DNA of 37,958 bases from Deltaproteobacteria bacterium (lineage in GTDB: Bacteria > Myxococcota_A > Polyangia > GCA-2747355): positions 1-37,958 of the forward strand of contig JAFCZD010000052.1 of NCBI GenBank assembly GCA_019314525.1, written 5' to 3'. Shown here piece after piece: positions 7,799 to 16,767 of this stretch. Position 1 is the stretch's first letter, and each line of letters opens with the position of its first letter. The notes beneath the pieces were generated by a model. That model was not told the origin of the DNA, did no database searches, and saw only the letters and a list, made by a program, of their open reading frames with translations. A program made the translations under genes and the position numbers.

Positions 7799-10700
7799 AT
7801 GAATCAGACCTTTACCCATCTCCATTTACATAGCCAATACAGCCTCTTGGATGGCGCGATTCGCCTCAAAGACCTCTACCCGCGCCTGCACGAGTTCGGG
7901 ATGAACTCCGTGGCGCTCACCGATCATGGCAATATGTTCGGCGCTCTGGATTTCTATAAGGGTGCTCGCGCCAACGACATTAAGCCGATCTTTGGCTGCG
8001 AGGTCTACATCACCGATCGTGACATGCGCGATCGTTCGGAACGCCGCTCGTTTCATTTGATCCTTCTGGCGAAGGACCAGCAGGGGTATCGAAACCTCTC
8101 CTTTCTGGTGAGCAAGGGATACCTCGATGGGTTCTATTACACGCCGCGTATCGACAAGCAGCTGCTGCGGGCTCACAGCGGTGGACTGGTGGGGTTGACG
8201 GCGTGCCTTGGCGGAGAGGTGGCTCAGAGCTTGATGCAGCGGGGGACCTCAGCCGCTGAAGAGGTGATCCGAGAGTACAAGGAGATCTTCGAACCCGAGA
8301 GCTTCTATCTCGAGGTGCAGCCCAATGGGATGACTGAGCAGGAGGAGCTCAACGCCACGTTGATCAAGCTCGCTCCCAAGGTCGGGTTGCCTTTGGTGGC
8401 GACCAACGATTGCCACTATCTGGAGCGAAAGGACGCGCGCGCCCATGACTGTTTGATGTGCGTGCAAACCGGCAAGCTCATGTCGGACACCAATCGCATC
8501 AAACATGAGGTTGATGAGTATTACCTCAAGACCCATCAGGAGATGGAGCAAGCCTTCGCCCATATCCCGGAGGCCATAGAAAACTCGATCAAAATCGCAG
8601 ATATGTGCAATGTCGAGCTCGACCTCTCCCAGACTTATCTTCCGGACTACCGAGTCCCAGAGGGGCATGACCTTGAGTCGTATCTAGAGGAGCAGGTGTA
8701 CAGGGGGCTCGAGGACCGCTTCGTGGAGTTCGGCGAGCAAGAGAAGACCGTCGACAAAGAGGTCTATTTGAAGCGGGTGGCCCATGAGCTGGACGTCATC
8801 AAGAGCATGGAGTTCCCCGGATATTTCTTGATCGTGTGGGATTTCATCAACTACGCCAAGAGCCAAAACATCCCTGTGGGCCCGGGGCGCGGCAGCGGCG
8901 CTGGATCGTTGGTTGCCTACTCACTGCAGATTACGGACGTCGATCCTATCCCCTACAACCTGCTCTTCGAGCGCTTCTTGAACCCTGAGCGCGTGAGCAT
9001 GCCCGACTTTGACATCGACTTCTGCATGCATCGGCGAGACGAGGTGATCCAGTACGTCGCCGAGAAATATGGCCATGACAACGTGGGGCAGATCGTCACC
9101 ATGCACCAGCTCAAGGCGCGTGGGGTGACACGTGACGTGGCGCGTGCCTTGGGGCTCTCTTTTGGCGAGGCTGATAAGGTCGCCAAGCTCATCCCCGAGG
9201 CGGTCCAAGGCAAGACCGTGAGCATCCCCGAGGCCATGGCGCAGGAGCCCAAGTTGGAGGAGTTGGCCGGGGAGGATCCTCGCGTGGCGGATCTGCTTGA
9301 GATCGCCACCTCCCTCGAGGGTCTGAACCGACATTGGGGGACCCACGCCGCCGGGCTCGTCATCGGTGAGAAGCCCCTCTGGGAGTATGTGCCCTGCGTG
9401 CGTGACCAAGACTCGCGCAAACTCGTCACGCAATTTGCGAAGACGGAGGTTGAAGAGGCAGGGCTGGTGAAGTTCGACTTCCTGGGGCTCAAGACGCTCA
9501 CGGTGCTCGATCACGCCGAGCGCCTCGTGCGCCGAGAGGTACCAGAGTTCAAGCTTCGCACCCTTGGGATGCATGACGATCCGACCTTCGAGATGATCCA
9601 GGCCGGGAACACCACAGGGGTCTTCCAATTGGAGTCCAGCGGCTTCAAGGAGCTGCTCAAGAAGCTCAAACCAGACTGCTTCGAGGATATCGTCGCCGCC
9701 GTGGCGCTCTATCGCCCTGGCCCGCTGCAGGGCGGCATGGTCGATGATTTCGTCGAGCGTAAACATGGGCGCAAAGAGGTGGACTACCTCCATCCGTGGT
9801 TGGAGCAGATCCTCAAGGAGACCTACGGCGTCATCGTGTATCAGGAGCAGGTGATGCAGATCGCCTCGGCTCTGGCTGGGTACAGCCTGGGACAGGCAGA
9901 TCTGCTGCGTCGAGCTATGGGCAAGAAGAAGGCCTCCGAGATGGAGAAGCAGAAGCTGACCTTCCTTGCAGGCGCGGAAGAGAAGGGCGTCGATAGTGAG
10001 CTAGCGGCGCGCATTTTCGATCTGATGGCTAAATTTGCAGGATACGGCTTCAACAAGTCTCACAGCGTCGCCTACGCGATGATCACCTATCACACCGCAT
10101 ATTTGAAGTGCCACTACCCGCCAGAGTTCATGGCCGCCGTCCTGAGCTGCGATAAAGACAACACCGACAACCTTCGTAAATATATCAGCGAGGCGCAGCA
10201 GATGAAGATTGAGGTGCTGCGGCCCGACGTGGACGAATCAGACACAGAGTTCTCTGTGGTGGAGGTGGAGCAGCGCAAAGCGATCCGCTTTGGTCTGGGC
10301 GCCGTGAAGAACGTTGGGGAGGGGGCCGTGGAGGCCATTGTCGAGGCGCGTGAAGGCAAGGCGTACAAAGGGCTCTTCGACTTCTGTGAGCGTGTTGATG
10401 GTCGCCGGGTGAACAAGCGGGTGATGGAGGCGCTGATTAAGAGCGGCGCTTTTGATGGAGTGGCGTCTGAGCACTCCGTGAACCGCGCGCAGTTCATGGG
10501 CGCCCTCGACGCAGCACAGGAGCGCGCAGCGACCATTCAGCGGGACCGCGCTTCAGGCCAGACAAACCTCTTTGGCCTCTTGGAGAGCGCGGGCCCAGCG
10601 GCGAGCGGGAACGTTGCGCCAGCGGCGGAGCATTATCCCGACGTGCGGGAGTGGGCCCCACGGGCGCGTCTCGCCTTCGAGAAGGAAAACCTCGGTTTCT

Positions 10701-11305
10701 ACGTGAGCGGGCATCCGCTCGATCGCTACAAGGACGATCTGCGACGCTACACCACGAACACGACGGCGAGTCTGGGCGAACTATCCAACCAGGCGGAGGT
10801 CACAGTGGGCGGCATGGTGGACGGCTATCGCGAACGCCCCCTGAAGAGTGGGAAAGGGCGCATGGCCTTCATCGAACTTGAGGATCTCGACGGGCACGTG
10901 GAGGTTGTTTGCTTCGCTCGGGTCTTCGATGAGGTGGAGAGTGTGCTCAAATCAGGGGAGCCGCTCTTGCTGACAGGGCGCTTGAAGTTTGAGGGTGAGG
11001 GCGAGAACGTGACCCCTCGTCTGCACCTCGCCGAGGCGATGACTATCCTGGAGTGCCGCAGACGGAACACCAAGGAGCTGCGTATTGATCTCGCAGGCGA
11101 TGGGGTGGAGGCCGGTCAATTGCATCAGCTGAAGGAGGTGCTGCATCAACATCGAGGAGATACCCCGATCTTTGTTGAGCTTACCGTGTCTGCACAGTCG
11201 AGTGTGCTCTTGCAGCTTGCAGATCGCTATTGCGTTGCTCCCACGGATGAGCTGCTGCTTGACTTGGAGCAGGTCTTCAGCGGACAGGTGGCGTCCTTTC
11301 GCTGA
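7799..11305 (+). CDS. dnaE: DNA polymerase III subunit alpha
   Basis: Catalytic subunit of the replicative polymerase. I chose ATG 7799 because AGGAG (7789-7793) lies 5 bp upstream and the protein then begins MNQTFTHLHLHSQYSLLDG, the usual N-terminus; a GTG at 7760 is also in frame. The 1168 residues match DnaE1 length. The PHP domain occupies about 1-280 (HLHLHS at 7-12, LTDHGN, ATNDCHYL). The polymerase catalytic aspartates are in MPDFDIDF (D403 and D405) and VKFDFLGLKTL (D560), corresponding to E. coli D401, D403 and D555. GRGSGAGSL and WGTHAAGLVI are also conserved. A tandem helix-hairpin-helix region follows, then an OB-fold (about 1000-1085, VTVGGMVDGYRERP...GRMAFIELEDLDG) and a short C-terminal domain. 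It ends 8 bp from a convergent transglycosylase gene. It appears complete and unremarkable. Confidence 0.97.
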   Translation: MNQTFTHLHLHSQYSLLDGAIRLKDLYPRLHEFGMNSVALTDHGNMFGALDFYKGARANDIKPIFGCEVYITDRDMRDRSERRSFHLILLAKDQQGYRNLSFLVSKGYLDGFYYTPRIDKQLLRAHSGGLVGLTACLGGEVAQSLMQRGTSAAEEVIREYKEIFEPESFYLEVQPNGMTEQEELNATLIKLAPKVGLPLVATNDCHYLERKDARAHDCLMCVQTGKLMSDTNRIKHEVDEYYLKTHQEMEQAFAHIPEAIENSIKIADMCNVELDLSQTYLPDYRVPEGHDLESYLEEQVYRGLEDRFVEFGEQEKTVDKEVYLKRVAHELDVIKSMEFPGYFLIVWDFINYAKSQNIPVGPGRGSGAGSLVAYSLQITDVDPIPYNLLFERFLNPERVSMPDFDIDFCMHRRDEVIQYVAEKYGHDNVGQIVTMHQLKARGVTRDVARALGLSFGEADKVAKLIPEAVQGKTVSIPEAMAQEPKLEELAGEDPRVADLLEIATSLEGLNRHWGTHAAGLVIGEKPLWEYVPCVRDQDSRKLVTQFAKTEVEEAGLVKFDFLGLKTLTVLDHAERLVRREVPEFKLRTLGMHDDPTFEMIQAGNTTGVFQLESSGFKELLKKLKPDCFEDIVAAVALYRPGPLQGGMVDDFVERKHGRKEVDYLHPWLEQILKETYGVIVYQEQVMQIASALAGYSLGQADLLRRAMGKKKASEMEKQKLTFLAGAEEKGVDSELAARIFDLMAKFAGYGFNKSHSVAYAMITYHTAYLKCHYPPEFMAAVLSCDKDNTDNLRKYISEAQQMKIEVLRPDVDESDTEFSVVEVEQRKAIRFGLGAVKNVGEGAVEAIVEAREGKAYKGLFDFCERVDGRRVNKRVMEALIKSGAFDGVASEHSVNRAQFMGALDAAQERAATIQRDRASGQTNLFGLLESAGPAASGNVAPAAEHYPDVREWAPRARLAFEKENLGFYVSGHPLDRYKDDLRRYTTNTTASLGELSNQAEVTVGGMVDGYRERPLKSGKGRMAFIELEDLDGHVEVVCFARVFDEVESVLKSGEPLLLTGRLKFEGEGENVTPRLHLAEAMTILECRRRNTKELRIDLAGDGVEAGQLHQLKEVLHQHRGDTPIFVELTVSAQSSVLLQLADRYCVAPTDELLLDLEQVFSGQVASFR

Positions 11306-11313
11306 GCGGGCCT

Positions 11314-12183
11314 CTAGACGTTGGAGGCTAGTCGCAGCCCAGCGAAGCGAAGGCTGTCTGGGCGGTGGGCGTCCGGGCCTTCGAGGGGCGGGAGCCCAGC
11401 TTGGCGCCGGAACCAATTGGTGTAGCGTAGAACGTTGAGGAGAAAGCGCTCCCCTTGGATCAGGTAGATCCCGACGCGGCTGAGTTTCCCTTGGTGGCGT
11501 GCACGCCAGAAGCCATAGCGAGAGACGGTCGCACCGCCTACAACCCCAGAATTATAGGCTGTAATCCCCCCATCGCGCCCATAGCGATCGAGCAGATGTG
11601 CGAGCAACTCGGCCGCGGCTGGCACGGCTGTTGTGGGTTCGAAGGCGCGGTCTCGATCAAAGGTGAGCACATGGTGGCCACGACGGCTTCGGCGGCGGCG
11701 GAGGAGATTCACGGCGCGGACGCCTCCTCCGGTGAATTGGGCGATCCCCATGGCTCCACCGCTGATCAGGATTCTCGGTCCGTCATCTTGGCTGTAGGCC
11801 CGTTTTCCAAAACGCACGGGATCTAGCCTCGACTCATTGGCGAGAAGGCCTTTGAACAAGAATGGGTCGAGTTTCCAGTGGCGCGCCGAAGAGAGGACCA
11901 GATCATCGAAGGGCCCATGTTGACTGGCGGCGAAGACCTCGTAGGCGTTTTGTGGATGGGGCTGCTTCTTGGGCGGCTCACCTTCGAGCAGCCGCTGCAG
12001 CTTGGTTGCTGTAGATATGAGGATGCCGTCGACGGTCACCAAGAGATCATCGAGCTCTGCGAGGCTTTTTCCAGACCCTAGGTCTTGGGTCTGTGCCATA
12101 GCGCTGACAGGAGAGAGTAGCGCCAAAGCCAAACAAGAGACCCACGCGCGGTGTCGTAGGTTATGGAAGTAAGATTTCTCCAT
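11314..12183 (-). CDS. Lytic transglycosylase, SLT/goose-lysozyme-like domain, exported
   Basis: Likely cleaves peptidoglycan glycan strands in the periplasm, forming anhydromuramyl ends. I chose ATG 12183 (289 residues) because it gives a standard signal peptide (MEKSYFHNLRHR, then a hydrophobic stretch, cut after SAMA). The frame remains open upstream to 12294, but that part looks like promoter DNA rather than protein. The SLT domain (about 100-235) shows the ESRLDP motif with the catalytic glutamate, GGAMGIAQFT (the usual GxMQ-type motif) and AYNSG. An unusual RRRRSRRG stretch interrupts the domain between these motifs. The C-terminus carries YTNWFRRQAGL and is probably accessory. There is no clear ribosome-binding site. 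The gene is divergent from the kinase operon and convergent with dnaE. Confidence 0.8.
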   Translation of the reverse strand: MEKSYFHNLRHRAWVSCLALALLSPVSAMAQTQDLGSGKSLAELDDLLVTVDGILISTATKLQRLLEGEPPKKQPHPQNAYEVFAASQHGPFDDLVLSSARHWKLDPFLFKGLLANESRLDPVRFGKRAYSQDDGPRILISGGAMGIAQFTGGGVRAVNLLRRRRSRRGHHVLTFDRDRAFEPTTAVPAAAELLAHLLDRYGRDGGITAYNSGVVGGATVSRYGFWRARHQGKLSRVGIYLIQGERFLLNVLRYTNWFRRQAGLPPLEGPDAHRPDSLRFAGLRLASNV

Positions 12184-12209
12184 GGCATAGAGCCGGTGCG
12201 AAACGCGAA

Positions 12210-12238
12210 GATCTAGTTTATGCTGGGTCGCTTGTAAA
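12210..12238 (-). promoter_or_regulatory. Possible promoter of the transglycosylase gene
   Basis: On the minus strand, TTTACA (12238-12233), a 17-bp spacer and TAGATC (12215-12210) end 26 bp before the ATG at 12183. The -35 box and spacing are good, but the -10 box is weak. Its position supports the shorter coding start. Confidence 0.35.
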
Positions 12239-12281
12239 GGGTAGGAGGGAAAACAATGCAACCTTTGTAAGGCTAGATACG

Positions 12282-12298
12282 TAACATGAGTCATGTTA
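12282..12298. promoter_or_regulatory. 17-bp perfect palindrome, operator-like
   Basis: TAACATGA-G-TCATGTTA is an uninterrupted inverted repeat with 8-bp arms. It lies in the divergent region between the transglycosylase (start 12183) and the kinase operon (start 12388), upstream of both. Size and symmetry fit a dimeric repressor or activator site. No regulator gene is adjacent. Confidence 0.4.
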
Positions 12299-12387
12299 TG
12301 GGTTTGTGCTGAGAGGTTCCCTCGTTGGACCTCTCGGGTTGGCTAGGAACCAAGACCGCTGTTATCCTTTACCTTGGGAAGAACGTT

Positions 12388-14022
12388 TTGTCCGCACCTG
12401 CGCTGCAATCAATTCCAGGCGAGGAACGTCAATTTGGCCGCTACAGGCTCCTCTACCGCATTGCGAGCGGTGGCATGGCCAACCTCTACCTGGCGCGGCT
12501 AGCGAGCGGCGAGCGCTTTGAGAAGCTGGTGGCGATCAAGCGGATTCACCACCACCTCGCTCAGCAGGAAGAATTCATTCATATGCTGATCGACGAGGCG
12601 CGCGTCGCAGCACAGGTCACCCACCCAAATGTCGCGCAAGTTACAGACTTTGGTGATACGCCCGCCTATTTCATCGCCATGGAATATGTCGATGGCGAGA
12701 GCTTGGTGTCGGTGATGCGCCACGCCCAGCTTTCCCTTCCTATTTGCGCGAAACTGATCGCGGACGCCGCTGGGGGGCTCCATGTAGCTCACGATCTCGT
12801 TGATCGAGATGGCACGCCGCTCCAGGTCGTGCATCGGGACATCTCTCCGCAGAATCTGCTCGTCAGCTACGACGGGGCGATGAAGGTGATCGATTTCGGC
12901 GTGGCGCGAGCGAGAGGGAACTTGCAGCAGACCGCTTCGGGGACGATCAAGGGCAAGTTGTCCTATATGTCTCCAGAGCAGATTTCGCTCAAGCCTGTGG
13001 ACCGGCGCTCGGATATCTTCTCTCTTGGTATCGTGCTCTACGAGATAACTACCCGATATCGCCTCTTCAAGGCGCCTAACGAGGCGGCAACCATCGCAAA
13101 GATCCTTGATGGTCAGATCGCGCCCCCTACTCGCTTCATCGCTGGATACCCACCAGACCTCGAGCGGATTGTGATGCGTGCTTTGGCTCACGAGTCAACG
13201 GCTCGTTATGCTACCGCTGCCGAGATGCAACGAGACCTTGAGGCATTCATTTTTGGCACAGGGACTCCTGTGGTGAGCGGTACCATCGCTGAGATGATGC
13301 GGAGTTCCTTTTGTGACCGCATTGAGGAGAAGCGGCGCCTCCTGCGTGAGTGTGAGATGGCGCCGGTCCTTTCGCCGGCACCCCAGATGGAGCCCAGTTC
13401 CCATTCTCTGACCATGGGGGGCGCTACCGTCAGCGCGGCTACGTTTCGCCGCCGGCAGAGCCGTAAGGCCATGCTCTTCGTCGTCGCCATGCTGGTTCTC
13501 ATCATGGCGGCAGCCTCTGGGGCCTTTCTTTTCGAGTGGCTCAGCGGGGATGGGGGGCAGGAGAAGGCCAAGCCAGTTGCCGGAAGCACGCTGAGGCAAG
13601 GACAGAGCGTGTCCTTCGAAGTGCGGGCAGACCCTGAATGGGCGGCTATCCGCGTGGATGGCAAAGCCGTGAGCAACCCTTATCGGACGTCTCTAGCCAA
13701 AGCACATCAAGAGATGCTCGTGGAGGTGTCTGCCAAGGGTTACCGCCCCCACAGCTTCAAGGTCCCTGCCAAAGAGGGGGGGACTTTCGTGATCACCCTT
13801 GACCAAGATGTGGACGCTGGTGTGAAGGCCGAGGAGGGCAGCGCTGACGCAGGACAAGAGCGCGTTTCCCCCGACATGAAGGTCAAGAGAAGCCCAAAGC
13901 TTCCTATTGTGCGGAAAAAGCGCCCCCGCAAGGCACGATCTAAGGTGAAACGCAAAGTCCGTCGGACCAAGCCGAAGAAGCGACGGGGAAGTGGCGTTCT
14001 TTTCAAAAACCCCTACAATTGA
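12388..14022 (+). CDS. Hanks-type Ser/Thr protein kinase with TM helix and PEGA-like tail
   Basis: Membrane-anchored protein kinase. From TTG 12388 (GGGAA at 12376-12380, about 7 bp upstream) it has 544 residues; the frame is open to TTG 12325. Kinase domain about 19-290: glycine loop RIASGGMANLYLA (24-36), VAIK with Lys51, catalytic loop H149-R-D151-ISPQN156, D169FG and MSPEQ. All essential residues are present. HRDISPQN is the variant common in myxobacterial kinases. After a linker comes one transmembrane helix (about 370-390, rich in M, A, L and V). A PEGA-like periplasmic module follows (VRADPEWAAIRVDGKAV), then a Lys/Arg-rich tail. The expected topology is kinase inside and PEGA outside, as for an envelope-sensing kinase. 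The next two genes are tightly linked and are probably its operon partners. Confidence 0.88.
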   Translation: MSAPALQSIPGEERQFGRYRLLYRIASGGMANLYLARLASGERFEKLVAIKRIHHHLAQQEEFIHMLIDEARVAAQVTHPNVAQVTDFGDTPAYFIAMEYVDGESLVSVMRHAQLSLPICAKLIADAAGGLHVAHDLVDRDGTPLQVVHRDISPQNLLVSYDGAMKVIDFGVARARGNLQQTASGTIKGKLSYMSPEQISLKPVDRRSDIFSLGIVLYEITTRYRLFKAPNEAATIAKILDGQIAPPTRFIAGYPPDLERIVMRALAHESTARYATAAEMQRDLEAFIFGTGTPVVSGTIAEMMRSSFCDRIEEKRRLLRECEMAPVLSPAPQMEPSSHSLTMGGATVSAATFRRRQSRKAMLFVVAMLVLIMAAASGAFLFEWLSGDGGQEKAKPVAGSTLRQGQSVSFEVRADPEWAAIRVDGKAVSNPYRTSLAKAHQEMLVEVSAKGYRPHSFKVPAKEGGTFVITLDQDVDAGVKAEEGSADAGQERVSPDMKVKRSPKLPIVRKKRPRKARSKVKRKVRRTKPKKRRGSGVLFKNPYN

Positions 14023-14026
14023 CACA

Positions 14027-14983
14027 GTGAAATCACAGCTAATCTTTCTTTGTGTCGTCTTGACGGCGACCATCGCTCCAAGAGTGCACGCAAATCAAGG
14101 GGCCGCTCAGGCCTTCAAGCTTGGTAGCGAACGGTTTGCTGCAAAGGATTATGCTGGCGCTGTCGAGGCCTTCTTGCAGGCCTATAACAAACAGCCGCAC
14201 TTCTTGGTGCTTTGCAATATCGCGCGCTGCTATGAGCGCCAGCGCAAGCCTGTGGCGGCAACAAGTTTCTACCAGCGCTGCCTCGACGAGGGCGCTTCGC
14301 GCAAGAGGCCTACAGCGAAACGGGTGCGCAGGGCTTTGCGCAAACAGTCGCGCTTGATAGCGCGTCTCAAGGTTGAGATCCCCCAAGGCACGGCTGCGCT
14401 CTACCTGGATGGGAAGGCCTTGGGGCGGAGCCCAAAACAGTTGGCGCTTGACCCTGGCAGGTATCGGCTGGAGGCGCGACGACCTGGATACAAGGCAGCT
14501 GTGGTAGCGATAGAGTTGGGGGTTGGTCAGAAGCGCACCCTAGTTTTGCGTCCCACCCCGTTGCCCAAAGTGCGTGCGAACGCGGTGTTCTCCACAGGTG
14601 ATCGCAGGGCATCTCCCGAGCCAGAGGATGAGGTAACCCCCGCGATTGCAGTGGAAGAGGACCCTGACGAACGCATACGCTTCGGTGCGCATCCGGCGTG
14701 GTTCTGGGTCTCCGTGGCCGCTACAGGTGTCTTGGCTATCGCCACCACGGTGCTCGGTGCTCAGGCTCTTGGGAAAAAGTCGGATTATGAAGAGAACCCA
14801 ACGCAAGGAGGATATGACGCGGCGGTGGATAGCCGTCTGTTGGCGAATATCTTCTGGGCGCTCACAGCGGCCACGGCTGCTGGCACCACGGTGCTTTTTT
14901 TCATCACCGACTTCACTGGAGGGGAAGAAAAGACGAGCGCCGGCATCAACGGGATCGGGATCGGCCTCCGGGGGCGGTTCTGA
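14027..14983 (+). CDS. TPR and PEGA-domain envelope protein with C-terminal TM helices
   Basis: I chose GTG 14027, 4 bp after the kinase stop, because the product then starts with a normal signal peptide (MKSQLIFLCVVLTATIAPRVHA). A GTG at 13991 inside the kinase gene is in frame but would put 12 hydrophilic residues before it. There is no clear Shine-Dalgarno sequence, so translational coupling is likely. The 318-residue protein has TPR-like helices (about 25-115: AFKLGSERFAAKDYAGAVEAF, cut here at 20; LCNIARCYERQ). One PEGA module follows (about 118-180: AALYLDGKALGRSP...LDPGRYRLEARRPGY). An acidic linker comes next, then two hydrophobic helices (about 222-245 and 275-297). TPR-plus-PEGA proteins next to Ser/Thr kinases are a recurring myxobacterial theme. 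The function is unknown, and an assembly or partner-binding role is inferred. Confidence 0.75.
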   Translation: MKSQLIFLCVVLTATIAPRVHANQGAAQAFKLGSERFAAKDYAGAVEAFLQAYNKQPHFLVLCNIARCYERQRKPVAATSFYQRCLDEGASRKRPTAKRVRRALRKQSRLIARLKVEIPQGTAALYLDGKALGRSPKQLALDPGRYRLEARRPGYKAAVVAIELGVGQKRTLVLRPTPLPKVRANAVFSTGDRRASPEPEDEVTPAIAVEEDPDERIRFGAHPAWFWVSVAATGVLAIATTVLGAQALGKKSDYEENPTQGGYDAAVDSRLLANIFWALTAATAAGTTVLFFITDFTGGEEKTSAGINGIGIGLRGRF

Positions 14984-15453
14984 TGCGCGCCCTCGTTAGC
15001 ATAACTCTGGGGGTCGTTTTCGTGCTATCGGGCTGTATCTACAGCATAGACAGCAGCCTCATTGAGCCAGATCAGGGGATCGTCGACGTGCCGTCCGTGG
15101 ACCTAGAGGTGGACCAGTTCGTGGGCGACATCACTTGTGATGGGTGCGCAACAGACATCTTAGGACGGCTCTGTGGCGCCTCGAATCCCTGTCCTCTGGG
15201 CCTGCACTGTGCCTACCCTGTGGGTGGCCTCAAAGGGTATTGCACCTTCACTTGTGAGGCACAGGGGGTCATCTGTGAGGGGGCGGCACAGGGCACGCTC
15301 TTTGCGTGTGCGCTCCCGACAAAAGACCAGGAAATCTTCTGTGTCTTTCTCTGCGCCACCGCTGCGGCGTCCTATCCATGCCCCAATGGCCTGGTCTGCG
15401 CCCTCGAAGAGTCACCCGCGGGCAGCGGGCAGCGCATCTGCGTGCCTCAATAA
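14983..15453 (+). CDS. Cysteine-rich lipoprotein
   Basis: The ATG overlaps the preceding stop by one base (TGATG), so it is the third gene of the kinase operon. The lipobox LSGC places the lipidated Cys at 18. The 156-residue product has 14 further cysteines, spaced as in small disulfide-rich modules (C-x-x-C, NPCPLGLHC, YPCPNGLVC). An even number suggests up to seven disulfides and a rigid exported domain. Similar 'CPxGxxC' lipoproteins are common in Myxococcota, but I know of no assigned function. The acidic stretch after the lipid anchor is probably a linker. It converges with yggS, leaving only 4 bp between the stops. Confidence 0.75.
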   Translation: MRALVSITLGVVFVLSGCIYSIDSSLIEPDQGIVDVPSVDLEVDQFVGDITCDGCATDILGRLCGASNPCPLGLHCAYPVGGLKGYCTFTCEAQGVICEGAAQGTLFACALPTKDQEIFCVFLCATAAASYPCPNGLVCALEESPAGSGQRICVPQ

Positions 15454-15457
15454 GATC

Positions 15458-16150
15458 TTACAAGGGTGCGCGTGCGCCGAAGATTGACGAGCCCACACGA
15501 ATCAGTGTGGCGCCTGCCGCGATGGCTACCTCGAAATCGTGGCTCATGCCCATGGAGAGCTGTTCCAGGCCATGGGCTGCAGCCAGCGTGCTGAGGCGTT
15601 CGAAGATTGGAGCAACCTCGCGGGGGTCGTTCGCGGTGGGCGGCATGGTCATCAGCCCTTCGCATTGGAGATGGGGGTGGGAACGTACGCTTTGGAGCAG
15701 GGGCTCCAATTCGTGCTCGCTGATGCCTGATTTGCTCTCTTCGCCAGAGAGGTTGAGCTGCAGCAGCACTCGCAGCGGGGCTTTGCCAGTCTTATCCACA
15801 AGTCTCTTGTCGAGGGCTTCAGCCAAAGAGGCAGAGGCCAGCGTGTGGAAGGTGTGTACGACCCCCGCAATGTAGCGGGCCTTGTTTCGCTGCAAGGGAC
15901 CAATGAAATGCCACCGAATCTCCGGCAGGTCGTTCAACTCTTTGGCCTTGTCTCGCAGCTCTTGTGCGTAGTTCTCACCAAAGTCGCGCACGCCTAGGTC
16001 GTAGGCCGCGCGAATCAAGTCGACACTCTTACGCTTGCTGACGGCCACGAGGCGGATGGTCGCAGGGTCTCGGCCAGCAGCCTGCGCGGCGCTCTCAATA
16101 CGTTGGTTGATCACCTCGAGTCGGGGTGCCAGTTCAGAGTGTAGGGACAT
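15458..16150 (-). CDS. yggS: YggS/PLPBP-family pyridoxal-phosphate homeostasis protein
   Basis: Binds PLP and buffers vitamin B6 and amino-acid metabolism; the family has no proven catalytic activity. The 230 residues form one alanine-racemase-type TIM barrel. PLP-binding Lys39 lies in VAVSKRKS. GENYAQE, WHFIGPLQRNK, the phosphate-binding LSMGMSHDFEVAI and the C-terminal RVGSSIFGAR are all present. Its start overlaps the stop of maf (TAATG), so it is co-translated as the last gene of the aminotransferase-maf-yggS operon. It is cytoplasmic. Confidence 0.95.
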   Translation of the reverse strand: MSLHSELAPRLEVINQRIESAAQAAGRDPATIRLVAVSKRKSVDLIRAAYDLGVRDFGENYAQELRDKAKELNDLPEIRWHFIGPLQRNKARYIAGVVHTFHTLASASLAEALDKRLVDKTGKAPLRVLLQLNLSGEESKSGISEHELEPLLQSVRSHPHLQCEGLMTMPPTANDPREVAPIFERLSTLAAAHGLEQLSMGMSHDFEVAIAAGATLIRVGSSIFGARAPL

Positions 16151-16767
16151 TAGACGAGCTCTCTGAAGGTGGGGAGATCGCGTAAGCGCTCGAGCACCTC
16201 ACAGAGGGGGAGTCCGATGACGTTGCTGTGAGAGCCCTCGATAGCAAGCACCAGGGATCCAGCCTCTGCCTGAATGGCGTAGGCGCCAGCCTTGTCCGCC
16301 CAGCTGGCGCGTTGGAGATAGCGCTCTATCTGGGCAGGGGTGAGGCGACGAAAACGCACTTTTGTGATCACCGCATCTTCTACGGCGGCGTTGGTGGTGA
16401 GCAAGCAATAGGCGGTGACCACTTGGTGTTCGCGCCCTGCCAAGAGGGTGATCATGCGGCGGGCGTCTTCGTGATCACGCGGTTTGCCAAGGATCTTGCC
16501 CTCGAGGGTGACGATGGTGTCGGCGGCCAACACAGGGCGTGTGTCTCCGTTTGAGCGCATGGTGGCCGCTACCGACTCAGCCTTGGATCGGGCGACACGG
16601 ACGGCAAAATTCAGGGGCCGCTCTTGATGCTCTGGCGTCTCCGGCACCGTGCTGACGATCACTTGATGGGGGACACCCGCTGACGCGAGGAGTTCATGGC
16701 GCCTGGCGGACGCCGAGGCGAGCACCAGCGCGGGCGTCGTCGGGTCAGTGTGGTTTGTTTTGCACAT
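16150..16767 (-). CDS. maf: Maf-family nucleoside triphosphate pyrophosphatase
   Basis: Hydrolyses non-canonical or surplus nucleoside triphosphates to monophosphates and limits their incorporation into nucleic acids. The 205 residues fit the family (about 190-210). Hallmarks are ASASARRHELL (17-27), AADTIV with catalytic Asp83, GKPRDHEDARRM, and DKAGAYAIQ in the C-terminal half. The last motif is typical of the dTTP/UTP-acting (YhdE) subgroup. ATG 16767 is preceded by AAGGT. It overlaps the aminotransferase 3' end by 23 bp and yggS by one codon position. Confidence 0.93.
   Translation of the reverse strand: MCKTNHTDPTTPALVLASASARRHELLASAGVPHQVIVSTVPETPEHQERPLNFAVRVARSKAESVAATMRSNGDTRPVLAADTIVTLEGKILGKPRDHEDARRMITLLAGREHQVVTAYCLLTTNAAVEDAVITKVRFRRLTPAQIERYLQRASWADKAGAYAIQAEAGSLVLAIEGSHSNVIGLPLCEVLERLRDLPTFRELV

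Noticed and set aside
8921-9793. 290-codon minus-strand frame inside dnaE
   Set aside because: Complement of a highly conserved polymerase core with no independent evidence of coding.
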